Part shown: positions 7,779 to 16,646 of the stretch, in pieces
Numbering within the stretch: the stretch's first letter is position 1
How the letters are laid out: each line of letters begins with the position of its first letter
NCBI GenBank assembly: GCA_900548455.1
Contig: URKQ01000002.1
Span: forward strand, 170,114-234,113
Origin: an uncultured Clostridium sp.
Lineage (GTDB): Bacteria > Bacillota > Clostridia > Clostridiales > Clostridiaceae
Reading direction: 5' to 3'
DNA: 64,000 bases
Notes under the pieces: generated by a model
What the model was told of the DNA's origin: nothing
What the model saw: the letters and a program-made list of their open reading frames with translations, nothing else
The model's database searches: none
Made by a program: the position numbers and the translations under genes

Positions 7779-9092
7779 TTAAAATTCTTCTATGATTTTT
7801 ACATCTTGTTTTTTCTTAAAGGCTTTATTACTTCTTTCTATTAATTGTTCAATTGACTCATCTTCTGAATTATAATTTATCATTAACTTTATTGGTTTAA
7901 TTAATATCATTGAAATACAACCTAAAAAAGTCATAAATAATAAGGTAAACATGGCTACTCTTATAGATAGTATCTGGCCTAATATTCCTCCAATACAGGT
8001 ACCAAGTGGCGTTAATCCCATTGAAAAAGTACTAAGTAGAGAAAATACTTTTCCCCTTTTATCATCCGGGATAATAAGCATAAGACTTGAATTTGATATA
8101 GTGTTTCCTATCATATTAAGACATTGAGCTATTGGTAAAAAAATTAATATTGCATAAAAGCTTTCAACCACTGGCAACATTAGATATATTAAACTCATCG
8201 CTATAAATGAAATGCCCATAATAATATATCTTTTGTTATTTTTTATATTTATTATTGATAGTAAAAGACTACCTACCATCATTCCCACTGCACTAGCAGA
8301 CATTACTATGCCATACCTTTCTGTTCCTAAATAACTCGCTTCTTTAAAAAGAGGAACCATCAAAATAAAAGCTGCATTAAAAAGGAAATTAATCCCACAA
8401 GAGAAAATAAACATATATCTTAAGGCTTTAAACTTCCATGTAAAAGCTAACCCTTCTTTAAAATCTTCCTTAAAAGTTACTTCTTTTTTCTTTCTTACAA
8501 TCTTAGGCACTTTAATAAATAATTCTGTAAATGCTGAAAATATATAAGAGATACCATCGAATAAAAACATATAAGGAGCTCCTACTGTTGCATATAAAAC
8601 TCCGCTTATCAAATTACCAAACATACTAGCTCCAGCATCGGCAAAACTAGTAGCTGAATTTGCCTTAACAATAACATCTTTATCAACTATATCTGGTTTA
8701 ACAGATGTTATTGCAGGATTAAAAAATGCTGAACATAAACTTGTTGCTATACCTACAAAGAAAACCATCCAAACTTCTAAAAATCCCATTAATGCTGCTA
8801 TCCCAACAAAAGTAGATAGTATACCACGAATTGCATCCGTCATTACTATAATCTTTTTTCTATTCCATTTATCTACTAAAACCCCTGCAAATGGTCCTAA
8901 AATTAACCTTGGCACCATTGAAGCAGCCGTGATAAATCCCATAAGTGCAGTTGAGCCAGTAACTTCTAAAACCCAAAAACTAAGAGCAAAGCTATATATT
9001 ACATCTCCAAGATAAGACACTAACTGTCCTTGCCATAAAAGTGTAAAATCCTTATTCCATAACTTGTTTCTTTTTTTAATTTTTCCTTCCAT
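7779..9092 (-). CDS. MFS transporter, multidrug/enterobactin-exporter type
   Basis: A 12-helix major facilitator protein of about 437 residues, paralogous to the one encoded at 3072-4394. It shares the LWNKDFTLLWQGQLVSYLGD opening, the GPFAGVLVDKWNRKK loop motif and a similar charged C-terminal tail. Substrate unknown. The ATG at 9092 is 8 nt behind GGGAG; the GTG at 9101 is too close to that site. A striking palindrome about 100 nt upstream is a candidate operator. No regulator gene of TetR or MarR type is adjacent. Confidence 0.85.
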   Translation of the reverse strand: MEGKIKKRNKLWNKDFTLLWQGQLVSYLGDVIYSFALSFWVLEVTGSTALMGFITAASMVPRLILGPFAGVLVDKWNRKKIIVMTDAIRGILSTFVGIAALMGFLEVWMVFFVGIATSLCSAFFNPAITSVKPDIVDKDVIVKANSATSFADAGASMFGNLISGVLYATVGAPYMFLFDGISYIFSAFTELFIKVPKIVRKKKEVTFKEDFKEGLAFTWKFKALRYMFIFSCGINFLFNAAFILMVPLFKEASYLGTERYGIVMSASAVGMMVGSLLLSIINIKNNKRYIIMGISFIAMSLIYLMLPVVESFYAILIFLPIAQCLNMIGNTISNSSLMLIIPDDKRGKVFSLLSTFSMGLTPLGTCIGGILGQILSIRVAMFTLLFMTFLGCISMILIKPIKLMINYNSEDESIEQLIERSNKAFKKKQDVKIIEEF

Positions 9093-9187
9093 AATATCCA
9101 CTCCCTTGCGTAATGATGTTACGAAACATTGTAATGCACTTATGCCGTTTCACTATATAATCAACCTTTAACAGTGTTTCATTATTT

Positions 9188-9233
9188 AACTTATTTACAG
9201 TGTAACATAACATTGTTACACTGTAAATAAGTT
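9188..9233. promoter_or_regulatory. Long perfect palindrome upstream of the MFS gene (candidate operator)
   Basis: Two 20-bp arms, AACTTATTTACAGTGTAACA and its exact complement, are separated by the 6 bases TAACAT. A TATATAGT segment, possibly a -10, lies between it and the MFS start on the minus strand. The arrangement fits a repressor operator of an efflux gene. It is not followed by a clear T-tract on the minus strand and is separate from the terminator at 9307-9347. Confidence 0.45.
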
Positions 9234-9306
9234 TTTGAAATTTTTGTAATTAATTTAACACTAAAAACTCTATATGCACTTGCAGTGATGTACATAGAGA
9301 CAATAG

Positions 9307-9347
9307 AAAAAAGGTTCTATCTCGAAATTCAAGATAGAACCTTTTTT
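9307..9347 (-). terminator. Terminator after the flavoprotein gene
   Basis: Arms AAGGTTCTATCT and its near-complete complement are flanked by A-runs and T-runs on both sides, so it could work in both directions. It ends the 9388-11160 transcript 41 bases after the stop. Confidence 0.85.
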
Positions 9348-9387
9348 AATTCAAGGGGTTCTTATATATATTTTTAGGGTATCAATA

Positions 9388-11160
9388 TTATTTTGCTGCT
9401 GCAGCATTTTTTCCTGCTATTCTTCCGAATACAGTTATATCTGCTATAGCATCACTTCCAAGTCTGTTTGTTCCATGAATATCTCCTGTAACTTCTCCTG
9501 CAGCAAATAGACCTTCAATTACATTGCCATCTTTATCTAAAACTTTGGCATCTGTATTTATTTTTAATCCACCCATTGTATGGTGTATAGCTGGTCTAGA
9601 TTTCATTATATAATAAGGTCCATCTGTAAATGCTACAAGTTCGCCTCTCTTATTAAATTCTAAATCTTTACCATTAGCAGCATATTCATTATACTTAGCC
9701 ACTGTATTTTTTAATTCTTCAGCATTTATATCAAAGAATTTTGCTGCTTCTTCAATAGTATCTGCTTTTACTAACATTCCATTTTCTATTAAGTAATCAT
9801 ACTCTTTTTTATGTTTAACATTTACTTTACTTGCTTCCATAGATGCTTCATCCCAGAACATGTAAGACACATTTCCTGTTTGTTCAACCACAGCTTTAGA
9901 TATAACGTCACGTCTTTCTAATTCTTCAACAAAACGCTTACCTTCTTTATTTACTAATATTGCACGACCTTCAAGTCTTACATCTCCAACATAAAGTAAA
10001 GTTCCTTTTTCAGGATCACATGTTGGGTAAGTTTGTATGTATTGCATGTCTACTGTTTCAGCTCCTAGCTTTTCAGCCATTGTAATACCATCTCCAGTAC
10101 TACCTACTGAGTTTGTAGAAAGTATTTTCTCATCCATTTCTGGATTATTTTTAACTCTCATTTCTAAGTTAGAACCAAATCCTCCAGTTGCCATGATTAC
10201 ACCATTAGCAGCATTATATGTAATTTCTTTTCCATCATAGTCAGCTTTAACTGCTACAACTTTTCCATCTTTTTGTACCAATTCATTAGCTGCTGTATTT
10301 ACATGAGTAACAACTCCTAATTCTTTTGCTTTTGCTGATAACTTATTAATTAACTCAACACCACTTGCATCTTTAGGTACAAGACTTCTCTTTACAGAGT
10401 GACCACCAAAGAATAACATATAATCTTCAAAAGTTACTCCTACTTCATCCTTAAGCCAGTTAGCATCTTCTGTTGCATTATCTGCAAGAACTCTTACAAG
10501 CTCAGGGTCGTTTTCATTGTCTCCACCTTTTAATATATCATTATAAAATTTATCTTTACTATCTTCTATAGATTCTTTTTCTTGTAACCAGTTACCTGGT
10601 GCAGCCATTTCTCCACCTGAAATTAAAGTGTTTCCACCTACCATTGGCATTTTTTCAACTAATATTACAGACGCTCCATTTTCAGCTGCTTCGATTGCTG
10701 CTGTTAATCCAGCACCACCGCCGCCAACTATTACTACATCTGCAGAATATTCTGCTTCACGTTCTTCTTTTTCTGTTTCAACTCCATTAGCAACTAATTT
10801 ATCAGGAGTAGCACCTGTCTTACTAAATGCATCTTTAACAGCTTCAATTATTCCTGTTGAACTCAATGTAGCACCACTTACCATATCGACTTCAATGGCA
10901 TTTTTAGCTACCATATCAGCTGACATTTTATCTAGTGCATCTGCAAAACCTGGAGTTTCACCATGTTCTTTTACTTTTACATCTGATATTTTTTCATCTT
11001 TGATTGTTAATTCAACAACAATCTTTCCACCTTTTCCATTACCTTCTCCAGTATATATACCATCAGGAATTCCTCCATCAGCTTTTTTAGGAGAACATCC
11101 AACAAACATAGATGCGCTCATTGCAGCACACATAACTAGTGCTATAATTTTCTTTCTCAT
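9388..11160 (-). CDS. Secreted FMN/FAD flavoprotein reductase lipoprotein (fumarate/urocanate reductase family)
   Basis: 590 residues. A lipoprotein signal ends in the lipobox MFVGC (Cys22). Residues ~32-110 form an FMN-binding domain with DMVSGAT, the flavinylation motif in which FMN is attached to Thr98 by ApbE. From ~125 comes a FAD-binding fold (VVIVGGGGAGLTAAIEAAENG) with the flavocytochrome c-type HHTMGGLKI and GTNRLGSDAIADITVFG motifs near the C-terminus. The family reduces fumarate, urocanate or related enoates outside the membrane. The substrate here cannot be read from sequence. The ATG at 11160 is 9 nt after GGAAGGAG. It is divergent from a YesM/YesN pair, which probably controls it. 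Confidence 0.88.
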   Translation of the reverse strand: MRKKIIALVMCAAMSASMFVGCSPKKADGGIPDGIYTGEGNGKGGKIVVELTIKDEKISDVKVKEHGETPGFADALDKMSADMVAKNAIEVDMVSGATLSSTGIIEAVKDAFSKTGATPDKLVANGVETEKEEREAEYSADVVIVGGGGAGLTAAIEAAENGASVILVEKMPMVGGNTLISGGEMAAPGNWLQEKESIEDSKDKFYNDILKGGDNENDPELVRVLADNATEDANWLKDEVGVTFEDYMLFFGGHSVKRSLVPKDASGVELINKLSAKAKELGVVTHVNTAANELVQKDGKVVAVKADYDGKEITYNAANGVIMATGGFGSNLEMRVKNNPEMDEKILSTNSVGSTGDGITMAEKLGAETVDMQYIQTYPTCDPEKGTLLYVGDVRLEGRAILVNKEGKRFVEELERRDVISKAVVEQTGNVSYMFWDEASMEASKVNVKHKKEYDYLIENGMLVKADTIEEAAKFFDINAEELKNTVAKYNEYAANGKDLEFNKRGELVAFTDGPYYIMKSRPAIHHTMGGLKINTDAKVLDKDGNVIEGLFAAGEVTGDIHGTNRLGSDAIADITVFGRIAGKNAAAAK

Positions 11161-11206
11161 AATTATTAACTCCTTCCCCTTCAAGTCGTTACTTATTATT
11201 TAATTT

Positions 11207-11235
11207 ACAATCTCAATTCAAGTGTTCGAGATTGT
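11207..11235. promoter_or_regulatory. Dyad in the divergent promoter region (candidate regulator site)
   Basis: ACAATCTC and GAGATTGT form perfect 8-bp arms separated by 13 bp, about 47 bp upstream of the flavoprotein start. The position suits a response-regulator site or a 5' leader hairpin. Confidence 0.35.
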
Positions 11236-11242
11236 TATATAC

Positions 11243-11271
11243 TTAACTTTCTACTTGTATTATAGTATAAT
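11243..11271 (+). promoter_or_regulatory. Promoter for the sensor kinase/regulator operon
   Basis: Plus-strand TTAACT (11243-11248), 17-nt spacer and TATAAT (11266-11271), about 78 bp before the kinase ATG. The -10 is perfect and the -35 matches four of six consensus bases. Confidence 0.5.
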
Positions 11272-11348
11272 TAAGAATATTTGTATTTGTATTCTTTTTC
11301 ACAAAGTTGTACTTTTACGAACTATGACAAGAAAGGATTTGCATAATT

Positions 11349-13070
11349 ATGAAGTTAAGAACAAAAATAATCACACTTTTTACTATTTGTGTATCCTTTG
11401 TTCTAATAGGTTTTCTACTTTTAGTAAGATTAACAATAATTAAATCGACAGAAAGTATCACTTACAACTTAAATACTCAACTTATAGAATCTAAAGCTGC
11501 AGATGCTGGCTCATGGCTAAATCAACGCATCAGCGAAATAAGAGTTATAAGTCAAACAGAAGATGTTATGAACATGAACATGGACAAGCTTCAGACCTAT
11601 ATTGATAGATTAAATGATAGATTTAGCAGTCATTATGGAAATATTTATGGAACCTTTGCCATTGGTAAAACTGATGGATTAGGTTGGGTTACAGAATATC
11701 AAACTATTGATGTTTCTGAAAGGGATTATTTTAAAGAAGCTATGGCTACCGATAAGGAATATGTTATAAGTAATCCAGTATCTTCCCATACAGATAATGC
11801 TCCAATTGTATTAATTTGTTATCCTGTATACAATGAAAGTGGAGTTAAAAATGGATTTATCAATGGAGCTATCTCACTTAAAAAAATTTCAGAAATTGCA
11901 GAAAGTATCGATTTTTATAATTGTACTTCTTGGATTATGGATGATCTAGGTAATATTTACTCAGAAAAAAAGCCTCAAAATATTAGTACAACAGAACTTT
12001 CTCAACTTCAACCAATCCTAAGTGAACATTCTAACTCCACAGTTGGTGTTTATCCAATAATAAAAAATAATAAAACCGAAAATTATATTTTCTATTCCTC
12101 TATACCATACACAAATTGGTCTTTATGTACTATGGTTTCTGAAAAAGATCTCTATAGTGATTTGAACAAACTAATCTACTCTATTTTTGGAATTTGGATT
12201 GCTATGTTTATACTTTCCATTGTTTTATGTACAATGTTTAGCCGAACTATTTCTGATCCTGTAAACCATCTCACAACAGCTATAAAAAAGATGGAGGATG
12301 GTAATCTAGATGTATACTGTGATGTAAATCCCAAGGATAAAGATGAAATTGCCATTCTTTCGAGAAGTTTCAATAGTATGGTTCAAAAAATAAAATTTCT
12401 TATGCGTAGAATTTATGAAGAAGAAAATAAAAAGCGTTCTGCAGAATTAAAGGTGCTACAATCACAAATAAATCCTCACTTTCTGTACAATACCTTAGAT
12501 AATCTCCAATGGAAGGCTTACGACTACGAGGCTACAGAAATTGCAGATATGATTGAGGCCCTTTCAAATTTCTTCAGAATTTCTTTAAGCAATGGAGAAG
12601 AGTATATACCTTTGAGTCAAGAAATAAAACACGTTGAAAATTATCTATTTATTCAACAAAAAAGGTATGAAGATATACTCGATTTTTCTATCCATTGTGA
12701 TGAGTCCTTAAATGATTATGTGGTATTAAAGTTAATCATTCAACCGATAGTAGAAAATGCTATTTATCATGGAATTAAACCAAAATTATCTCCTGGTAAA
12801 ATACATATACATACCTACTATGAAAATGACGATATTTATATTGCTGTAATAGATGATGGAGTTGGCATGGATAACCATACCCTAGCAGAATTAACTAACT
12901 CCATTAATAACAAAACTAGTGATAGCGGATATGGTTTATATAACGTAAACCAAAGAATTAAACTTGTATATGGAGATAGTTATGGCATTGAAATTCAAAG
13001 TAAAATTAATGAAGGCACAATAGTAACTATAAAGCTTCCTGCTAATAATAAGGAGAATAAAAATGATTAA
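11349..13070 (+). CDS. YesM-type sensor histidine kinase
   Basis: 573 residues. A transmembrane segment (~8-28) is followed by an extracellular Cache-like sensor (~32-270), a second transmembrane helix (~277-297), a HAMP domain (~298-352), a His_kinase domain with LQSQINPHFLYNTLDN (phosphorylated His377), and a C-terminal ATPase (N-box IVENAIYHG, G-box DDGVGM, GYGLYNV). The kinase senses an extracellular ligand and phosphorylates the regulator encoded next. Its stop overlaps the regulator start by 8 nt. Its position beside a secreted reductase suggests that it detects the substrate or electron acceptor. Confidence 0.93.
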   Translation: MKLRTKIITLFTICVSFVLIGFLLLVRLTIIKSTESITYNLNTQLIESKAADAGSWLNQRISEIRVISQTEDVMNMNMDKLQTYIDRLNDRFSSHYGNIYGTFAIGKTDGLGWVTEYQTIDVSERDYFKEAMATDKEYVISNPVSSHTDNAPIVLICYPVYNESGVKNGFINGAISLKKISEIAESIDFYNCTSWIMDDLGNIYSEKKPQNISTTELSQLQPILSEHSNSTVGVYPIIKNNKTENYIFYSSIPYTNWSLCTMVSEKDLYSDLNKLIYSIFGIWIAMFILSIVLCTMFSRTISDPVNHLTTAIKKMEDGNLDVYCDVNPKDKDEIAILSRSFNSMVQKIKFLMRRIYEEENKKRSAELKVLQSQINPHFLYNTLDNLQWKAYDYEATEIADMIEALSNFFRISLSNGEEYIPLSQEIKHVENYLFIQQKRYEDILDFSIHCDESLNDYVVLKLIIQPIVENAIYHGIKPKLSPGKIHIHTYYENDDIYIAVIDDGVGMDNHTLAELTNSINNKTSDSGYGLYNVNQRIKLVYGDSYGIEIQSKINEGTIVTIKLPANNKENKND

Positions 13071-13815
13071 GACAATAATTGCTGATGATGAAAAAGTAAT
13101 TCGTAATGGTTTAAAAAAACTATTAGAATCTTCCGATTTACCTTTATCTATTTCTGAGCCTGCTGCAAATGGTAAGGAAGCATTAAACCTTATAAAAGAG
13201 GTTCTTCCAGACATAATATTAATGGATATTAATATGCCTGGTCTAAAAGGATTAGATGTTATAGCTGAAGTAAAACCACTTATTCCAAATACAAAGATAA
13301 TCATCATATCAGGTCATGATGATTTTCATTATGCACAAAGAGCCCTTCAACTTGGTGCCTTTGATTATCTATTAAAACCAATAAATAAAGAACATTTATT
13401 TGATGTTATAAAAAGAGCTATTGGAACTTTGCCTCAAATATCTACTCTAGAAGAATCCATATCACCAGCACAAGTTGATTGCAGTAGTTCCATAGGAGAT
13501 AAAGCTATAGATTATATAAGAGCAAACTACAGTAATAGCGAAATTAATCTTTCTAATATTTCTAAAATGCTTCATATTAGCGAATCTTATCTGACACGAA
13601 TTATTAAGCAAAAAGTTAATAAGAGTTTCTCTACCTATCTAACAGACTTAAGAATGGAGAAGGCCATATATATCCTTACTAATAGGGATGATGTTATGGT
13701 TGGACAAATTGCTGAAGCTGTAGGATATTCTAGTCATCATTATTTTTGTAGGGTGTTTAAAGCCTATACAGGCTTATCTCCTCTAGAATATAAACAAAAA
13801 AACAAGATTTTATAG
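13063..13815 (+). CDS. YesN-type response regulator with AraC-family DNA-binding domain
   Basis: 250 residues. The receiver domain spans ~1-120, with the acidic pair DD at 8-9, phospho-acceptor Asp55 in ILMDINMPG, and Lys in LLKPIN. A linker is followed by two AraC helix-turn-helix units (~148-246, ending YSSHHYFCRVFKAYTGLSPLEYK). Translationally coupled to the kinase gene by an 8-nt overlap, with the ribosome site AAGGAGAA inside the kinase 3' end. Probable target: the divergent flavoprotein gene. Confidence 0.93.
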   Translation: MIKTIIADDEKVIRNGLKKLLESSDLPLSISEPAANGKEALNLIKEVLPDIILMDINMPGLKGLDVIAEVKPLIPNTKIIIISGHDDFHYAQRALQLGAFDYLLKPINKEHLFDVIKRAIGTLPQISTLEESISPAQVDCSSSIGDKAIDYIRANYSNSEINLSNISKMLHISESYLTRIIKQKVNKSFSTYLTDLRMEKAIYILTNRDDVMVGQIAEAVGYSSHHYFCRVFKAYTGLSPLEYKQKNKIL

Positions 13816-13820
13816 TGAAA

Positions 13821-13858
13821 AAAAATGAGGTGTTGCAATTTTGCAACACCTCATTTTT
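13821..13858. terminator. Bidirectional terminator between convergent genes
   Basis: AAATGAGGTGTTGCAA pairs with its downstream complement around a tight T-rich loop. A-runs on one side and T-runs on the other serve both the regulator gene (plus) and the oxidoreductase operon (minus). Confidence 0.85.
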
Positions 13859-13864
13859 ATCTAA

Positions 13865-14395
13865 CTACTTTACGTATGAAGCTCCAACTTCTAGAGCCTT
13901 TCTATTAATTTCAAAGAACTTTTCTTTACCATGTTCTTTTAAAGATTTAAGTAGTTCATCCATAGAAACTATTTGAGTTTTTTGAACTAAAGCACCTAAA
14001 AGTACCATGTTAGCAATTTGTTTGCTTCCTAGTTTATCTGCTTCAGTTTGAGCTGGTATTCTTATAACATCAAGATCGTCTCTTTCTAACTTTCTATCAA
14101 CTAAATCTGTATCCATTATAAGTAATCCACCCTTAACAATTTCACCTTCAAATTTATCTAAAGATGGTCTATTCATTACTACAAGAGTTGTTGGTGCAGT
14201 AACAATTGGAGTTCCAACTGGTTCATCTGATACGATAACAGAACAGTTAGCTGTACCTCCACGCATTTCTGGTCCATATGATGGTAACCAAGAAACGTTC
14301 ATATTAATATCCATACCTGCATAAGCAAGGAATTTTCCCATTGATAATATACCTTGTCCACCAAATCCAGCAAAGATTATTTCTTGTGATGCCAT
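13865..14395 (-). CDS. 2-oxoacid:ferredoxin oxidoreductase, gamma subunit
   Basis: 176 residues of the pyruvate/ketoisovalerate oxidoreductase gamma family. It opens with IIFAGFGGQGILSMGKFLAYAG, which helps bind CoA, and continues with the SYGPEMRGGTANC segment. It completes the four-subunit enzyme that oxidatively decarboxylates a 2-oxoacid to acyl-CoA, reducing ferredoxin. Last gene of the delta-alpha-beta-gamma operon, one base after the beta stop. The ferredoxin-linked acyl-CoA product would suit the phosphotransacylase and kinases encoded just upstream. Confidence 0.92.
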   Translation of the reverse strand: MASQEIIFAGFGGQGILSMGKFLAYAGMDINMNVSWLPSYGPEMRGGTANCSVIVSDEPVGTPIVTAPTTLVVMNRPSLDKFEGEIVKGGLLIMDTDLVDRKLERDDLDVIRIPAQTEADKLGSKQIANMVLLGALVQKTQIVSMDELLKSLKEHGKEKFFEINRKALEVGASYVK

Positions 14396-14396
14396 A

Positions 14397-15146
14397 TTAT
14401 TTCACCTCCGCAGTTGTGTCTTTCTTAACACCTAGAGTATAGAAAGGAATCATATTTTCTCTTAACCAATTTAAAGATTCAAGAGGAGATAATCCCCAGT
14501 TTGTTGGACAAATTGATAATACTTCAACAAGTGAGAATCCTTTTCCATCTAATGCATTTTGGAAAGCTTTTTTAATAGCTGCCTTAGCTTTATTTACATG
14601 AGGAACGCTATCTACTGAAACTCTTTCAACATAGCAAGCTCCAGCCAATGTAGATATCATTTCTGACACTCTGATTGGATGACCTTGTGTTTTAGTATCT
14701 CTTCCATAAGGAGTAGTTTCAGTAACTTGTCCTGGTAATGTTGTTGGAGCCATTTGTCCTCCAGTCATACCATAAATACAGTTATTAACGAATATAGTAA
14801 CTATATTTTCACCTCTATTAGCTGCATGTACTATTTCAGCAGTTCCTATAGCTGCTAAGTCACCATCTCCTTGATAAGTGAATACCATCTTATCAGGATT
14901 TGCTCTTTTTATTCCTGTAGCTACTGCTGGTGCTCTTCCGTGAGCAGCTTCAAACATATCACATGCAAAATAGTCGTATGCTAAAACTGAACATCCAACT
15001 GGAGCTACACCTATAGTATTGTCTACAATATTCAACTCATCTATTACTTCAGCTACTAGTCTATGAATTGTACCATGTGTACAACCTGGACAGTAGTGAG
15101 TAGGAACATCTAACATAACCTTTGTTGGTTCAAATACTGTTGCCAT
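14397..15146 (-). CDS. 2-oxoacid:ferredoxin oxidoreductase, beta (thiamine diphosphate) subunit
   Basis: 249 residues. YCPGCTHGTIHR near the N-terminus and the thiamine diphosphate/Mg motif GDGDLAAIG, followed by NNCIYGMTGGQ, identify the catalytic beta subunit. It decarboxylates the 2-oxoacid and transfers electrons toward the iron-sulfur delta subunit. It overlaps the alpha gene stop by 1 nt. The motif set fits VorA/KorB; substrate specificity (branched-chain 2-oxoacid versus 2-oxoglutarate) is not decidable by eye. Confidence 0.92.
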   Translation of the reverse strand: MATVFEPTKVMLDVPTHYCPGCTHGTIHRLVAEVIDELNIVDNTIGVAPVGCSVLAYDYFACDMFEAAHGRAPAVATGIKRANPDKMVFTYQGDGDLAAIGTAEIVHAANRGENIVTIFVNNCIYGMTGGQMAPTTLPGQVTETTPYGRDTKTQGHPIRVSEMISTLAGACYVERVSVDSVPHVNKAKAAIKKAFQNALDGKGFSLVEVLSICPTNWGLSPLESLNWLRENMIPFYTLGVKKDTTAEVK

Positions 15147-16216
15147 TATTTAGCACCTCCTATAAACTTTTTAACATTTTCTAGGATTTCAGCTGGGCTT
15201 GGAACCATACCACCAGTTCTACCAAAGAAGTGTACTGGTTTTCTTCCTTCAACAGCAAGTCTAACATCTTCTACCATTTGTCCACAGCTTAATTCTATTG
15301 AAGCATAACCATGTTTAGTTTTATCCATAGTTTTTTCAAATGCTTCAACTGGGAATGGCCATAATGTTATAGGTCTAATTAATCCTAATTTAATGCCTTC
15401 TTTTTCAGCTAATTTAACAACTGTCTTACATACTCTTGAAGTAGTACCGTAAGCTACCATTATTAAATCAACTTCTTCTTCACAATTGTAAAGTTCATAT
15501 CTTGTTTCTTTTTCTTTTATAACACTATATTTTTCTTGTAAATGTAAATTATGTTTTTCTAGAGCTTCTGGTTTTAAGTACAAAGAATTAATTACATTAT
15601 GTTGTTTTCTTCCTTGTAGTCCATTTGCAGCCCATACCTTTTCTGGTAAATCTTTTTTAGGTCTTTCTTTAAATTCAACTGGTTCCATCATTTGACCAAG
15701 CATTCCATCTCCCATAACCATAACAGGAGTTCTGTACATATCTGCTACGTCAAATGCATCTTGAATTAAGTCAACCATTTCTTGAATTGAGCAAGGAGCA
15801 AATACTGGCATGTTAAAATCACCATGAGCTCCACCCTTAGTTGCTTGGAAGTAATCAGATTGTGCTGGTTGAATACCACCAAGGCCAGGGCCTCCTCTTA
15901 CTATATTAATTACAACGCATGGAAGCTCTGCTCCAGCAATGTAAGAAATTCCTTCTGCTTTTAAACTTATTCCAGGAGAACTTGAAGATGTCATACATCT
16001 TACTCCTGATCCTGCAGCTCCATATACCATGTTAATAGCTGCTATTTCACTTTCTGCTTGTAGAAATACTCTACCTATCTTAGGCATTTGTCTTGAAAGA
16101 TAAGCTGATACTTCAGTCTGAGGTGTTATTGGGTATCCAAAGAAGCATTTACAACCAGCTTTGATTGCTGCTTCGCCAATTGCTTCATTACCCTTCATTA
16201 AAACTTTTCCTGACAT
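15146..16216 (-). CDS. vorB: 2-oxoacid:ferredoxin oxidoreductase, alpha subunit (VorB-like)
   Basis: 356 residues from the ATG at 16216, which has GGGGGAAGG upstream and gives a start typical of the family (MSGKVLMKGNEAIGEAAIKAG). The FFGYPITPQTE segment belongs to the pyrimidine-binding domain, and the SSPGISL segment is conserved in this class. It forms the heart of the delta-alpha-beta-gamma complex. The longer frame to 16243 would overlap the ferredoxin gene and lacks a ribosome site. I favour a branched-chain/2-ketoisovalerate role because of the nearby phosphotransbutyrylase and kinases, but this is inference. Confidence 0.88.
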   Translation of the reverse strand: MSGKVLMKGNEAIGEAAIKAGCKCFFGYPITPQTEVSAYLSRQMPKIGRVFLQAESEIAAINMVYGAAGSGVRCMTSSSSPGISLKAEGISYIAGAELPCVVINIVRGGPGLGGIQPAQSDYFQATKGGAHGDFNMPVFAPCSIQEMVDLIQDAFDVADMYRTPVMVMGDGMLGQMMEPVEFKERPKKDLPEKVWAANGLQGRKQHNVINSLYLKPEALEKHNLHLQEKYSVIKEKETRYELYNCEEEVDLIMVAYGTTSRVCKTVVKLAEKEGIKLGLIRPITLWPFPVEAFEKTMDKTKHGYASIELSCGQMVEDVRLAVEGRKPVHFFGRTGGMVPSPAEILENVKKFIGGAK

Positions 16217-16232
16217 GAATCCTTCCCCCTTA

Positions 16233-16442
16233 TTATTTTTCAACAGTGATTACTAAGTCTGGACACATTCTTGCACATGATGCACATGCTATACACTTGG
16301 ACATATTTTCTTCTGTGACAATAGCTGGATGATATCCTTTTACATTAAGCTCTTCAGAATAAGTAATGATGTTTTTTGGACATACATTTATACAATGTCC
16401 ACAGCCTTTACATCTTTCTTCTCTAAAAGTTACCTTTGCCAT
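16233..16442 (-). CDS. 2-oxoacid:ferredoxin oxidoreductase, delta (2x[4Fe-4S]) subunit
   Basis: 69 residues with two complete clusters of the form CxxCxxCxxxCP (CKGCGHCINVCP and CIACASCARMCP). It passes electrons from the thiamine subunit to free ferredoxin. First gene of the operon; the ATG is preceded by AAGGAGGTATT. A good promoter lies about 60 bp upstream. Confidence 0.93.
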   Translation of the reverse strand: MAKVTFREERCKGCGHCINVCPKNIITYSEELNVKGYHPAIVTEENMSKCIACASCARMCPDLVITVEK

Positions 16443-16501
16443 GATAATACCTCCTTATATGGAAAGTTTATATATTCTTTTATATCATATATCACATTTT
16501 T

Positions 16502-16529
16502 ATTATACCACTAAATTTTGAAAATGTAA
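16502..16529 (-). promoter_or_regulatory. Promoter of the oxidoreductase operon
   Basis: Minus-strand TTACAT (16529-16524), 16-nt spacer and TATAAT (16507-16502), about 60 nt before the delta-subunit ATG. The operon is therefore probably transcribed separately from the kinase genes upstream. Confidence 0.6.
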
Positions 16530-16610
16530 TAGTTTACATTTTTTCTTCACAATTTTTTCTTATTTTTTTTGAGTTTTTTAACTTTTTCTATGAGTTTACT
16601 CCATTTATTA

Positions 16611-16646
16611 CAATTAATTTAGCACAATACAGTGCTAAATTAATTG
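16611..16646 (-). terminator. Hairpin at the end of the P-loop ATPase gene
   Basis: A perfect 15-bp inverted repeat (CAATTAATTTAGCAC and its complement, 6-nt loop) overlaps the stop codon of the 16635-17312 gene. It is AT-rich with no clear T-tract, so it may act as a weak terminator or as mRNA 3'-end protection. The rest of the gap to 16530 is T-rich and featureless. Confidence 0.4.

Noticed and set aside
10628..11203. A 191-codon plus-strand frame opposite the flavoprotein gene
   Set aside because: It is antisense to well-conserved coding sequence, is proline/serine/threonine-rich as expected for a reverse-complement shadow, and has no ribosome site.
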